A model generated the notes under the pieces. That model was not told the DNA's origin. It made no database searches and saw only the letters and a program-made list of their open reading frames with translations. 64,000 nucleotides of DNA, taken from positions 4,969,869 through 5,033,868 of the forward strand of contig OX030970.1 in the NCBI GenBank assembly GCA_943735955.1, in the 5' to 3' direction. Position 1 is the stretch's first letter; each line of letters opens with the position of its first letter. The stretch comes from Piscicola geometra (lineage: Eukaryota; Annelida; Clitellata; Hirudinida; Piscicolidae). Below are positions 10,819-23,399 of this stretch, one piece after another. The position numbers and the translations under genes were made by a program.

Positions 10819-12341
10819 ATGAAAGTGTTGTTACCATGTCTGCAAGTCCTCTTGCTCTGTGGCCTTCTCACTCGTGCACGTAAGTCATTTTAAACAGCAT
10901 GCGTCGAATTAGAACACGGATCTCAAACATTTTCAAAGCTGTTATACTTGATATGATCTCTCAAATGAGCTTTGCCCCGTCAGCGCAATTATAAAAAAAA
11001 CTAACTTTGACAATATTTTGCATAACATCGCACTTCCACTCAATCATACGTCTCATTTTATTTTTGAAACAGATATTTGCATGAAAGGGCTGAGACTGGC
11101 TCCCATCGTCTTGAACGGCACTCTCTCCACACACCAGTGCCTCATGAACGACACTAGGTTTTATTGGCAACGCAATACTTCCAGACCTGCCATCGCTTCC
11201 TTCAAGAATTTTGGAAAACTATGTAATATTATATTAAACATTTGTGTTTTCAACTTTTTGGGTACCTCGGTGAGTGGCATTAATTATTTTATCTTTGCAG
11301 TGTCAGTGAGGCTGAGTGGCTTGGACGCGTACACTATGGTTGGCAGTGAAAAGTACTTGATAAACTCCATCGACTTCCACGTGCCTCCCCTCCACGCCAT
11401 CGATAGAACCTCTTTTGACGGAGAGGTTGCCATGCTGTGTTGAACCATTTAACGTGATATACAATGCATGAATCATTAAGAAAAGTATTGATAATATCTC
11501 ATTTTCCATAACATACTTTGAATGATACATCTTCTAAAACATTCTAAAATCTTCTAAGAGTGCGTTGCATGGCGCCTTTACTGAGTATCATTAAGGCATA
11601 TTAATTTCCCTTTCTGTCACAATGTACTGCCATACAGGATTGATTTTAACCAACACCTCAGATAGAACTATTGTTCGTCAACTCCAGGCAACCACCATTT
11701 TGGCAAGCTTTTCTAGAAAATAACACTTTCGCCAGCGTGTCAGTCCTTCTGAGAGTAAGTGGCACTCTAGCGATTTGAAAAGCTGTGTTTACAAGTAGAA
11801 GTTCATGTTTGCGTATGTTTTCTTCCAACTGTTTGGTATTAAATCCTTTGATGCTTCAATCCAGCAATCCCAGACAAGCGTTGCTCCATCATTGAACATG
11901 ATCTGGGACATTCTTGCGACAGCCGGTATAAACTCCATACCTCGACTCCTCTACTTTGGTCAGGGTTCTTCATACGTTGTTGGTCTTTATTGAATGCACT
12001 AATTGTTGATGATTAGAAGACTTTTGCTTGAAAACCAATATATCTATTTTGAAAAATTTAGCTTTAAAGGCTTATGAACTCCTTCACCAACACCTTCAGA
12101 TGTCACACACAATGTGACACTCCCTGTAAATTTCACTCTGCAAGACTTCCTCCCAAACAACTCTTCTCTGTTTTACCGCTACCAGGGCAACGACGACATC
12201 AAACGAGTGGTATTCAAGGATCCTCTCGTGGTCAATAGAGCGCTTGTTAGTGCTAGCAAGATTGTGCTTTCTGAATTCAAAAATTTATCAGCGCATCGTC
12301 AGATTAGAACCTTAAATTGCATTAACCTTATGAAGGCTTGA
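10819..12341 (+). CDS. secreted alpha-carbonic-anhydrase-like protein, probably inactive
   Basis: Six exons: 10819-10879, 11073-11222, 11301-11425, 11662-11754, 11865-11964 and 12100-12341 (stop). All are GT-AG and phase-consistent, giving 256 residues, the usual size of an alpha-carbonic anhydrase. Residues 1-20 (MKVLLPCLQVLLLCGLLTRA) are a clear signal peptide. The middle, YLINSIDFHVPP then SFDGEIELLFVN, follows the layout of the zinc-binding strands of alpha-CA (usually QFHFHWG and ELHLVH). FASVSVLLR then a Leu-rich helix, and TLQDFLP then YRYQGNDDIKRVVFKDPL, follow the later strands. Of the three zinc histidines only the second seems kept; the first position is Asp and the third Glu. The TTPPC segment is absent. 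Several N-glycosylation sites occur (NGT, NDT, NTS, NNT, NVT, NFT, NNS). A CA-related, non-catalytic role is inferred. The family assignment rests on pattern only. A poly(A) signal AATAAA is at 12607. Confidence 0.62.
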
Positions 12342-12732
12342 GTAATGAAAAAACTCAAAACATCTTTTTTAAGATACATCAGCTGTCAGCTTTGGAGCCC
12401 CTCAACGATAGGAATGTTTACAGATCCTGGTCCTACTAGGAAACTCATGAGTTGGTGGTGGTGGAAGACTCAAGTTTGATTGTTATAAAGGAATAATTTA
12501 TTTCCAACTAACCATAACTACGTCTTGATTGATATAATTTGAATTTGATGAAAAAGAGCGATATAATTATTTTGGTGATTGAATTTCAAATTTATAGGCT
12601 GTGATCAATAAACTTATAAAAGTATTTTTCACTTCAAAAAATATGCGCATCTGAGTAATGAACTTTTGAGTGCCAATTCGTTTACTCGAATGCCTCATTA
12701 GGAAAATAAAACTTTGGCTCTGAAACTTTCAT

Positions 12733-12956
<224 letters not shown>

Positions 12957-14282
12957 AAGATCGTGGTGGTGGTGGTCTACAATTGTAATTGCTGAATAAT
13001 GAATGGGCATTTTTATTGAATATTCGATGCACTGACAACGAGTGGTTAAAGTATACGGGAAGGTTTGGGAACGGCGTTCTTGGGCTCTCTGAATTACGAT
13101 CATAGCGAGACTGATTCTAACACAACTAAATATCTTAACATTCCACTGAAACATGTGAAACTGAAACATTGAGCTGAAAAGTAGTATAAAACGTGTACTA
13201 TCGTCAATTTATAAGTAATACTATTTTTTGAGTTTTTAGTCAAATTAAATTTAAAAAATAAAAATTATACGTTCATGCTATGGACATTGAAGGCTACAAG
13301 TCGAGCATATCATTATTTTTTTAGCACAACGGAAATTTTTTAGAAATAATGGTTTTTTTGAAGACACTGAAGTTTTACTATTCATTAATTAAGATTAGGA
13401 ATAAAAATGTCACAAAGCTAAAAGAAATTATATGGGAAACATTTTGTAAAGTGGAGTTTAAGTGAGAGCTTTTTATTCTATGAAATAACTTGAAATAAGG
13501 TCTTTGTGTTTAGAATTTGGATTCCGGAAATATTGAAACAAAGTTTATGATGGAATTATAAGAGGCAGGGGCGCAACCAGCAAAAAATGCTGGGGGGGCT
13601 CAACTTTAGTAAACTTTTTAAAATTGTTTACCGCTGCTGTTGCGTTTTTGCAACAGCAATTTGTATATTTTTTTGGTGTTTCAATACTGAGTATTTTTAA
13701 ATATTTTGTACAATAAATTTTAAATTTTAATTTCATAAGTCAAATTTCAATTTTTTAAATTTTAATTTCATAAAATAAATTCAATTTTTAAATTTATAAT
13801 CTTTTATTTCTTGTTCACATTTAAAATTTCTCAAAAAAATCTTTTCTCGCTTAGATAATTGTTCAATTTTTTCGTTCGCTTTTAGTCTTTTTATACAAAT
13901 TTAGTTTTAATTTCAGAGTGAAAGGATAGTTAATACTTAAATTTGAAAAATTCATATTAAAAATAACTTGTAAAAAAGTTTAAAATGCTTTTAAATATCA
14001 ATGGTGCGTTTTCACAAATTTGACGTGATATGATTTCATATGATTTTCAATAAGCCTAGTCATTTATTACAATAATTATTATGAAAATAATACAATTATT
14101 ATTTTAATGTTAATGTATTATGAAATTTATAAAATTAAAATTAAAAGTTGAATTTTGTAGATGAATGTTAATTTTTATACTTCGAAAAAAAATTCCAAAC
14201 CGCAATTGCTTCACACTTGAAGCTTTTATTGAAAAGAATATAATTTTTTAACCTCTCATAGATTGTTAATAAAATTGTTGTA

Positions 14283-14313
<31 letters not shown>

Positions 14314-15097
14314 CTAATAAAATAATTAGAAGTCATAATTTTATCGATCTATTTGCAATTTAAATTTATTTTTGTTTTAATAAATGTGGTTTGAATTAAT
14401 TTATTTATGATTTACTACTGCACAGTATGTGACACTTCCCGCTCATGTTGCGTTTTCGAAACATTTTGTCATATTGAAACTTATGAAATAATTGTTTTCA
14501 ATTTTGCTTGATTTATTTTTATAACCATATAATGCAAGTCTTAATGTAAAATTCATGTTAACTTTTTTTCTCGGGTAGCGGCGGTGAATGGGCTAAATAA
14601 AAACTACCAATTATAATTGATAAAGAATTTAGATAGTTTATTAATGATACAAAAGAAAAACTACAAACTAAGTTGCATAGTATTCCTAGAGTTACGTCAT
14701 CAGTTTGTGAAAATCTTTTCACCATTTCATTTACTGGAAGAAGTGCAGTAGCGGTTTTGTTAGCAGATATTCTCAAACAAGCTTTGCAAACGACGAGCAG
14801 ATACAGTCGTCCTAAGATGAATTTTAATAAGCCGAAATTTAGAAAATGCTCTTTCTGCATCTGATGAAGTAACTGGCAGAGTCAGAGCAACATCGAGCCT
14901 ATAGTGCAAATCGGGTTGGAGGCTTGTGGCTCAAAAGAGTTCTTGCAGTTCGATACATGCAATGAGATCAGACTGATCCGCAGGTAAACCTGTTGATGTG
15001 ATTTTGAGCTGTCTTTGCACAGTATCAGCATCCTTTCAATGAAGGTTGGAAAATTCTGAAAGCTCGGGAGTTATTTTGTCTATCTGCGTTGTTCTTT

Positions 15098-18000
15098 GTA
15101 TAGTTTAGTTTAGGGAGTTAAAAACCACGCAGATCTTTTTGACCTCTATAATGTTTATAAAAAAAATATATATATATTTATGTTTATGTATTTAAATTAT
15201 TTTTTTACTAGTCGCACTTATAGTTGTACATCATGGGATGGTTTTCCCAGTATTTATCTAATTTTATTTTCAATGTATCTGTATTTTCAGCTTTTGCGAT
15301 CTCATCAGGCAAGCTATTCCAAACTGTTACCACTCTATGTGTATAAAAAAAAATTCTTGTATTCTTTTGGCATTTTTTTTTTGATAATTTTAGTGAATTC
15401 CTATTGATTGCCTTGTATTAAGTGTGAAAATATCTTCCGTTATTTTACTATCATATTTATTATTAAGTATTTTATAGGTTTCGATCATGTCCCCTCGAAG
15501 TCTTCGGTATTTTAATGTTGGTAACTTAATTACTTCAAGTCTATCGTTGTAAGTCTTGTCTTTTAGATAAGGTAGCATTTTTGTAGCCCTTCTTTGTACA
15601 TTTTCTATGCTATCACTTTGATTTTTCAATGAAGGACTCTATATACTGCTAAGGTATTCTAGATGTGGCCTAACTGTACCTTTGAATAATAATCTAAATG
15701 TTTTTGTATCAATAAATAATTAGTTAGCTTTATTTACTTATTTTTGTATGTGAATATGGAATTTTAAATTATTGTCTATAATTACACCAAGGTCTTTTTC
15801 ATACTCTATTCTTTCTAAAACTACCTGACTTCCTTCATAATCCTGCATAGAATAAACTCTTTCTTCCTTTTTATTTCTGTATATCTGCAATAGTTTACAT
15901 TTATGCGGATGAAGTCTCGGGTCCCATTGTACACTCCATTCCACTACTTTGTTTATATCTTCTTGTAGCTTTGTTTGGTCCTCTATTTCATTAACTTGTT
16001 GATATATTTTACAATCATCAGCGTACATAAATATATTTGAACTCACTCTCTCTGGCAGATCGTTGATAAATAAAACAAATAATAATGGGCCCAAGACTGA
16101 TCCTTGGGGAATGCCACTTTTTACTTTCACCCATTGTGATTTAACACCATTAACATTAACCCTCTGTACTCTATCATTTAGAAAATTACTTATCCACCTG
16201 CATGTTTTATAACCAATTCCATAATTTTCTAATTTATATATTAATTTTTTAAGCGGTACCTTATCAAATGCTTTCATAAAATCAGTGTAAATAACATCGA
16301 TTACCCCTCCTTTGTCTAAAATACTAGTCCAACTATCCATTACCATTTGTAGTTGTAATGAAGTCGACCGTCCTCCAATAAAACCATATTGTCTTTTGCT
16401 AAATAAATCATTTAAATTCATATGTTGTTCTATTCTTTTTCCTATTACTTTTTCCATCATTTTACAGGTTATACTAGTAAAACTAACTGGCCTATAATTT
16501 GATACCTCTTTTTTATCTCCTTTTTTAAATATCGGTATTATTTCCCCTTTTTTCCAATCTCCTGGTATTATACCGCTATTTAGTGAGCTATTAAAAATGT
16601 AACATAATGGTGTATGTATTATATTTGTTAATTTTGATAAAACTATGGGATGAACACCATCTGGACCTGGGGCTTTTGTTACATTTATTTCTTTTAATAA
16701 GTTATAAATTTCATCTTTTGTGACATCTCCATCATTAGTTCTTTCTTTAAATGTTATCTTATCTATTTTGTTAAAATTATCATTATTTTCTTCTGTAAAT
16801 ACACTTTTAAAGAAGTTATTGAGACTTTCTGTCTTTTCTAAATCAGTTGTCGCAATGTTCAGTGATCCGTCACATCCTATTAGGTGCAGCTCGGATATGC
16901 CACTCCGAGTTTTTCTTTTGGAATTTATGAAAGCCCAAAATTTTTTAGGATTAGATTTTGAACACAACGCAATTTGACGCTCCTGTTGTTTCCGTTCTAT
17001 TATCATTGCTTTTTTGTAAAGTTCATAATTTTTATTGTTTCTTTCCTTTATATAACACTTTCATTGTCTATGTTTTTTTCTCAAAAATTTTCTTGTATCT
17101 TTACTCAGTGGGGTTATGTATAATCTCTCTTTGTTTGTCTTTATTGGTGTATTTATATTTATGACATTATTTTGTTTCTTCATAAATAATTCAAACTGAT
17201 CGTTTGTATCTATATTTCCCATTAATACATCCCAATCGATATTCATTTCTTTTATTTTTTCAAAATTAGCCTTTTTATAATTTAACTTTATCACATTAGA
17301 TTTAATAATTTGCGATTGACAAATACATAACAATATGGTCGCTTTTTCCCAAAGGGTCAAGAAACTTGAGATTTTCTATATTGTTACGTTCATTAGTTAT
17401 TATTAGGTCTAGTAAAGATGGCTCTTGTTTGTTTCGGAATCTCGTAGGTTTATCAACTACTTGTTCCAGAAAACAATCTCTAATGCATTCCACGAACTTT
17501 TCACTTAATTTATCTTTACTTAACATATTACACCAATTTATCCCGGGTAAGTTAAAATCTCCAGTAATTATTATATGCGTAAATGATTGTTTTTTCCCAT
17601 AATAATAAGTAAATTTTCTAAGTTAATATCATCTGATGATGGACTTCGATAAATACATCCAATAAGATTTTAACATTATTCTTGATTGTTATTTTTACAT
17701 ATATATTTTATTTATATTCTACGTTCATTTTTACTTCTGTTGCATTTGAAATTTCTTTTACATATATTAATATACCTCTTGAGTTAGTTATTGTTAAATT
17801 GTGAGGGAAAGTATCAAATCCTCTAAACTTAAATTCATTTATTAAAGTATTATATTTTACATTCTTTGCCAGAACCTCCGTTATCATTATTATATCTGGA
17901 TTATCATCCATAAATCTACTTCTAAATTCGTCAAGTTTATTTATAAAGTTATCTGCATTTGTATATATGCACTTTAAACAATTAATATTAAAATTCTCTA

Positions 18001-18164
18001 TATTGATATCATCAATTAAATTGTTATTTTTAAATTTTATTTTATTTTCATGTTTAGACATTTGATTTACACTACATTTATAACTTTTATCTTCAATTTC
18101 TTTAGGTGACTTATATTCATCATTCAAAGTTATACTGTCATGGCCGGGAAAATTTACATATGAA
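15098..18164 (-). mobile_element. CR1/Rex1-like non-LTR retrotransposon, 5'-truncated and degraded
   Basis: Read on the minus strand it has a broken APE-type endonuclease region (KCIYTNADNFINKLDEF at about 17950; LLDLIITNERNN at about 17400), a reverse transcriptase, and a post-RT region (IENVQRRATKML, LPTLKYRRLRGDMIETYKIL) typical of the CR1/Rex1 group. Comparison with the unbroken family B copy at 22170-22250 places the junctions near 15098 and 18164. The 3' end lies near 15098, with an ACTAAACTAAAC-like tail. A similar tail is at about 55990. Confidence 0.8.
15738..17006 (-). pseudogene. reverse transcriptase of the CR1/Rex1-like LINE
   Basis: A 422-codon open stretch shows the RT motifs in order: NYRPVSFTSITCKMMEKVI, YTDFMKAFDKVP, GIPQGSVLGPLLFVLFINDL and MYADDCKIY, where YADD is the catalytic Asp pair. 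Upstream endonuclease pieces lie in other frames (17061-17360, 17302-17526, 17708-18164) and the downstream part (15390-15629) is also out of frame. The RT block itself is intact, but the element as a whole is not. Confidence 0.85.
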
Positions 18165-18827
18165 AAGTGTAAAGATTTAAAAGTGCATTTAAGGTCTAGT
18201 GGTGCTCTATTTCTTCTCAAAATGTGTAACATGTTAGTGTTATTTTGCTTGGATATCTATGTTCTGTGTTGATATATGAAATGTTTCGTGAGATAAAGGC
18301 CCAATGGCCATCCAGAGCAAATATCATTGTTCTATGGCATATTGAAAAATTCATTACCCCCCCACCAAAAAAACTCATCGATTTTCGAAAAATTGCGAAA
18401 CCCTTGGAATAGGTCTGTGGGGCTTGATCCCCCTCCCAGCCCACCCTGGTTGCGCCACTGGACATAATGCACTAAATTAAGTGGCTGATTTTTTAATTAC
18501 CCATAATTTTGATGACACATACACACATGTGTTGATGATGCATACACACAAACACATGTTTTGAGTTTTTTAGTATTTAAGTTAATTTTATATCCGGTTT
18601 TAAATTTGGATTTTTGTTTCGTTGCCATAAAGTCTTTTCGTCATGGTTTTCAGAAAATCTTTATATTTAGAAACTTTATTATCTTTAAAATATTTGTTAA
18701 ATTAAAAATAACTCCCACACACAACCGATCTTTACACCCCCCTCCAAACAACCTAACCACCCTCTCACCCACTCCCACCAGCTCTCTTCTTTTCAAAACT
18801 TCACAACTTCACCCCCCCCCCTTCCAG

Positions 18828-20260
18828 ATGAATTCCTCACGAACCCTTGTGAGCACAGGCTGCTTGGTGTTGCTGGCGATGTTCTTTGCGGTAGACGCGT
18901 TAAAGTGTTACCAACGTTACTACTGCGATGAGGTTGCTACCATTGTGAAGTGTTCGTTCCTTCAGAGTTCTTGCGAGTATTTTTACCAAGGATTCCGTTA
19001 GTGGTTTGATTGGACTTTTCGTGGTTTGTGGGTCTTTAACAATTTTTAAAGCTTTTTCCATTCAATACGTGGGAATCTAGTGTTGAAGGGTTCCAATGAC
19101 TTTCAGGCATTACGCGATATGCTAGGTTACGCGTTTTAACTGTAACATATTTAGAATGTTAATGGTACCTATTCAAATCTTCTTTGTTAGCACAACCACC
19201 GCATCACAACCACTACACCACCACTACACCCTTACAACAACCACATTAAAATCACAACCACTAAAACCACCATCACAACACAACCACCCTTACACCACCA
19301 CAATCACATCACAACCACAACAACAAACACTACACAACCACAACAACCACCAAACCACAACCACCACATCACAACCACCAAACCACAACCACTACATCAC
19401 AAACACCACATCACAACCACCACAACACAACCACATCATGACCACCACATCACAACCACCACATCACAACCACCACATCACAACCACCACATCACAACCA
19501 CGACAACCACGACAACCACAACCACCAAATCACAACCACCACAACCACGACAACCACAACCACCAAATCACAACCACCAAACCACAACCACCACATCACA
19601 ACCACCACATCAAAACCACAACCACCAAATCACAACCAACACATCCCAACCACCACAACCGCCAAATCACAACTACAACCACCACAACCACAACCACCAA
19701 ATCACAACCACCACATCACAACCACAACCAACAAATCCCAACCATCACAACCACAACCACCACAACCACAACCACAGGCAAAGGAAGGAAAAGGTGTGTG
19801 AGTCACTGTAGTTTTTCGGAATCAAACGAGTGCGTAACCCACAATGCATCCTACGAAGTCAAAGGTTGTCATTGCACGGGTGAGTAGTTGTCGTCGTCGT
19901 TTGGGATTACATGAGCGATTTTTGTTGTTGTTGTTGTTGTTGTTGTTGTTGGACTGTTTTATTTCTGATAAAGTACTTTCATGTTTTTTTAGTTTTTCAT
20001 GTTAGTTTCAATGTTTTTTTCAACTTTATTTTCAAAATCCAGTTCATCACTCAGCTTCTTTTTCAATTCAACCAACGTATTTCATTCTCACCACAGATGA
20101 CCTCTGTAACACACATGCCATTTTGTATAGAGTTAAACGCCCTGTTACAACCCTTGTTACAACCACTCTTTCTATAAAAAAGCGTTCAAGCAGTGTCTCG
20201 ACCACCGCTTCTGTCGCTGCTGTGGTCGCTGCAGTCATGGCTGCCGTTTTCATGGGGTGA
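18828..20260 (+). CDS. Ly6/uPAR-type GPI-anchored three-finger protein
   Basis: Three exons, 18828-18996, 19778-19879 and 20097-20260, with phase 1 introns, give 144 residues. Residues 1-24 form a signal peptide (LVLLAMFFAVDA before the first LKCY). The mature part has ten cysteines in the Ly6/uPAR order, starting LKCYQRYYC and ending GCHCTGDLCN, the family hallmark of C-x-C then DxCN. The C-terminus is Ser/Thr-rich followed by a hydrophobic Ala/Val run (VAAVVAAVMAAVFMG), as in a GPI-attachment signal. Ly6 proteins act at the outer cell surface, often as modulators of receptors; the partner here is unknown. Intron 1 is almost wholly an ACAACC array that ends at the acceptor. A poly(A) signal AATAAA is at 20361. 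The gene lies between two copies of hAT family B. Nothing suggests a venom role. Confidence 0.8.
19190..19777. repeat. ACAACCACC-type minisatellite filling Ly6 intron 1
   Basis: Degenerate units such as ACCACATCACAACC and ACCAAATCACAACC run without a break into the acceptor at 19778. I see no AG dinucleotide from about 19192 to the acceptor CAG. Confidence 0.9.
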
Positions 20261-20471
20261 TGATGGTGCATTAATGGTGGAGAATGCCTTGAATCTATTT
20301 CTAATTGTCAAATTCAAAAATCCATGGGCTTTTAAGGCTTTATTGCGTTCACACCACTTCAATAAACCTTCATAGGTACTATAAACCGATTAAATTGTTT
20401 TAAATAAAAACGTGTTTTTTTATTTTATTTTGACCTAAAATCGAGCACTGGGTTTTGGATCTATTGCGATC

Positions 20472-22697
20472 CAGGGGCGCAACCAGCAAAAAATGCTGGG
20501 GAGGGGGCTCAACATTAGTATAAAAAAAATTGTTTAATATATTTACCGCAGCTGTTGCGTTTTGCAACATCTATTTTTATATTTTCTTGCTGTTTTAATA
20601 CCGAGTTTTTTCACATATTTGTACAATAAATTCCAAATTTTAATTTTATAAGTTAAATTTCAACTTTTTTCATTTTATTAATTATAGTCTTTTATATCCT
20701 GTTCACATTTAAAATTTCTCAAAACAATCTTTCTTCGCTTAGATAATTGTTCAATCTTTTCGTTCGATTTTTAGTATATTTTTACAAATTTTGTCTTAAT
20801 TTCAGTGTGAAAAGATAGTTAATACTTGAATTAATTTTTCAGTAATCAAAATAACTTGTAAAACGTTTTCAATGCTTTTAAAAATCAATGGTGCGTTTGC
20901 GCAACTTTGACATAATATGATTTCATATGATTTTTAATAAGTCTAGTCATTATAATTATAATAAAATTAATATTTTAATGTTAATATATTATGAAATTTA
21001 TAAAATTAAAATTAAAAACTGAATTTTGTAGATGAATGTTGATTTTTATATTTCGAAAAAAATTCCAAACCGCAAATGCTTCACACTTGAAGTTTTTATT
21101 GAAAATAATATAATTTTTTAACCTCTCATAGGTCGAATATAGAATTAAAATAATGATAACATTCGTTGTCAGTGTCGTCTTTGAAACAGCACGACAGTTT
21201 ATGAGTGCTGTTGTAATTCACGTTAAATAATTTGCTTTGTTGTAATTGAAATAATTATTATTAATATAATAACAAATAAAATAATTAGAAGTCTGAATTT
21301 CATCGAACTATTTGCAATTGAAATTTATTTCTGTTTAATAAATGTAGTTTGAATCAATTTATTTATGATTTCTTACTGTACATAAGTATGTCACACTTCC
21401 CGCTCACGTTGCGTTTTCGCAACATTTTTGTCCCATTAAAACTTATGAAATAATTGTTTTCAATTTTGCTTGAGTTATTCTTATAACCATATAATGCAAG
21501 TCTAAATGTAAAATTCATGTTAACTTTTTTTCTCGGGTAGCGGCGGTAAATGGGCTAAATAAAAACTACCAATTATAATTGATAAAGAATTTAGATAGTT
21601 TATTAATGATACAAAAGAAAAACTACAAACTAAGTTGCATAGTATTCTTAAAGTTACGTCATCATTTTTTAAACTAAGGTAAAAAGTAAAAAAATAAGTT
21701 TGATATGAGATCCTAAACAGTCTATAATTTTTTTTCAAAAATTTAGTTTCAACTAAATTTGGATGTGTTCTCAATTACAAAATAATTTTTCGATCAGTTT
21801 GTGAAAACCTTTTCACTATTTCATTTACTGGAAGAAGTGCAGTAGCTGTTTTCGTAGCAGATATTCTCAAACAAGCTTTGCAAACGACATGCAGATACAG
21901 TCGTCTTAAGATGAATTTTAATAAGCCGAAGTTTAGAAAATGCTTTTTCTGCATCAGAAGAAGTAACTGGCAGAGTCAGAACAACATCTAGCATATAATG
22001 CAACTCGGGCTGAAGGCTTGTTGCTCAAAAGAATTCTTGCAGTTCGATACATGCAATGAGATCAGAATGATCCGCACGTAAACTTGATGTGTTGATGTGA
22101 TTTTGAGCTGTCTTTACACAGTTTCTGCATCCTTTCCATGAAGGTTGGATATTCTGAAAGCTCGAGAGTTATTTTGTCTATCTGATTTGTTCTTTATATA
22201 CTGTGTCATCGCTTAAAAAATGTATATATAAAAAGTGTAAAGATTTAAGAGTGTAGTTAAGGTCTAGTGGGTGATTGTTCAGATATCAAATAAATGATCA
22301 AATAATAATATAAAGTATCTTATAAATTATATATAATATAAATTTAATTATAAAATACAAATGAAATTCTTTTTTTTACTAAGGTCTATTTTGCTTAAGG
22401 GTTATTTTGTCGAAGGTATATTTTGGTCGCATACCATAATGAAATTGTTATAAATTATATCTAAGCAGACAGAATTTGTGACATGTTAGTGTTATTTTGG
22501 TGGGATCTCTATGTTCTGTGTTGATATATGAAATGTTTCGTGAGATAAAGACCCGATGGCCATCCAGAGAAAATATCATTGTTCCTTGGCATATTGAACA
22601 ATTCATTACCCCTCCCCCCCCCCACCACCAAAAAAACTCATCGTTTTTCGAAAAATTGCGAGACCCTTCGAAAAGGTCTGGGGGGCTTGAGCCACTG
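20472..22697. mobile_element. hAT element family B, copy 2
   Basis: Begins CAGGGGCGCAACCAG, in the same orientation as copy 1, and ends GCCACTG after losing about 26 bp of the subterminal right end seen in copy 1. A broken minus-strand frame at 21821-22003 carries the hAT dimerisation motif (LTLPVTSSDAEKAFSKL, LIKIHLKTTV). It contains a roughly 125-bp insertion at about 21673-21795 bounded by ATCA that is absent from copy 1. Its flanks do not match each other (TTGCGATC and ATAAGAGG). Confidence 0.8.
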
Positions 22698-23399
22698 ATA
22701 AGAGGGTCTTGAGCCAGACTTTTTGACTTTTTTCAGTCCTCGAGAAAACATGTTTTAGAAGATTCTTTGACAAAAACCAGTTTTAAAGACCCAAAGTCAT
22801 TACTTACTATTAGACCTGCAAGTCTGAATGTAACTTCAACAAGTTGAATATTAATTGGGATAAATTACAATTTAAATGTTAAACAAATTTACAATAATTT
22901 CATTATAAATTTCTTACAATTTTTGAGGCCAGCAAACTTGGAAGGATCTGTAGACTTCCCTGCCATCCAGGGGCGGCGATCTGCGGAAAATCTTGGGGGG
23001 GTCCTCCCCAGGGTTGGAATCAAAGAACCGGTATCGACATATACAGTACAAGCGATACAATTTAGTATTGTTTACTGTAGTGCAAATTATTTTGTATCAA
23101 CTACTAATATTTGTATCACCAAAAATGTTTTAAAAAGTTTTATACTCAATAAAAATACTTTTCTATTGCCACTATGAGCGATTTGAAGCAGAACAATAGC
23201 GATTTTAGTACCTTTTATTTATTGTCTTCCATATAAATTCAATTACAACTAGCCATCAACCCATAAAATTTTTTATAACATCTTGTTTTCTATTCATTTC
23301 TGGGTCAAATAGATTTAAAAATTACAAATAGATTTAAATTTGTCAAAGTTATAAACAAATATACATTGGGAGATTTTTTTTGGCCTACAGTGAATATTT

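Larger units (their letters stand above)
13566..18462. mobile_element. hAT element family B, copy 1, split by a LINE
   Basis: The left end CAGGGGCGCAACCAG and the right end CTGGTTGCGCCACTG are inverted repeats. The same sequence occurs almost unbroken at 20472-22697. Near 14830-14940 (-) a broken frame carries the hAT C-terminal motif (LPVTSSDAE-like, then LIKIHL). The element is interrupted between about 15098 and 18164 by a LINE. Its own flanks do not match: ATAAGAGG on the left, GACATAAT on the right. The left flank does match the right flank of copy 2. Confidence 0.8.
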
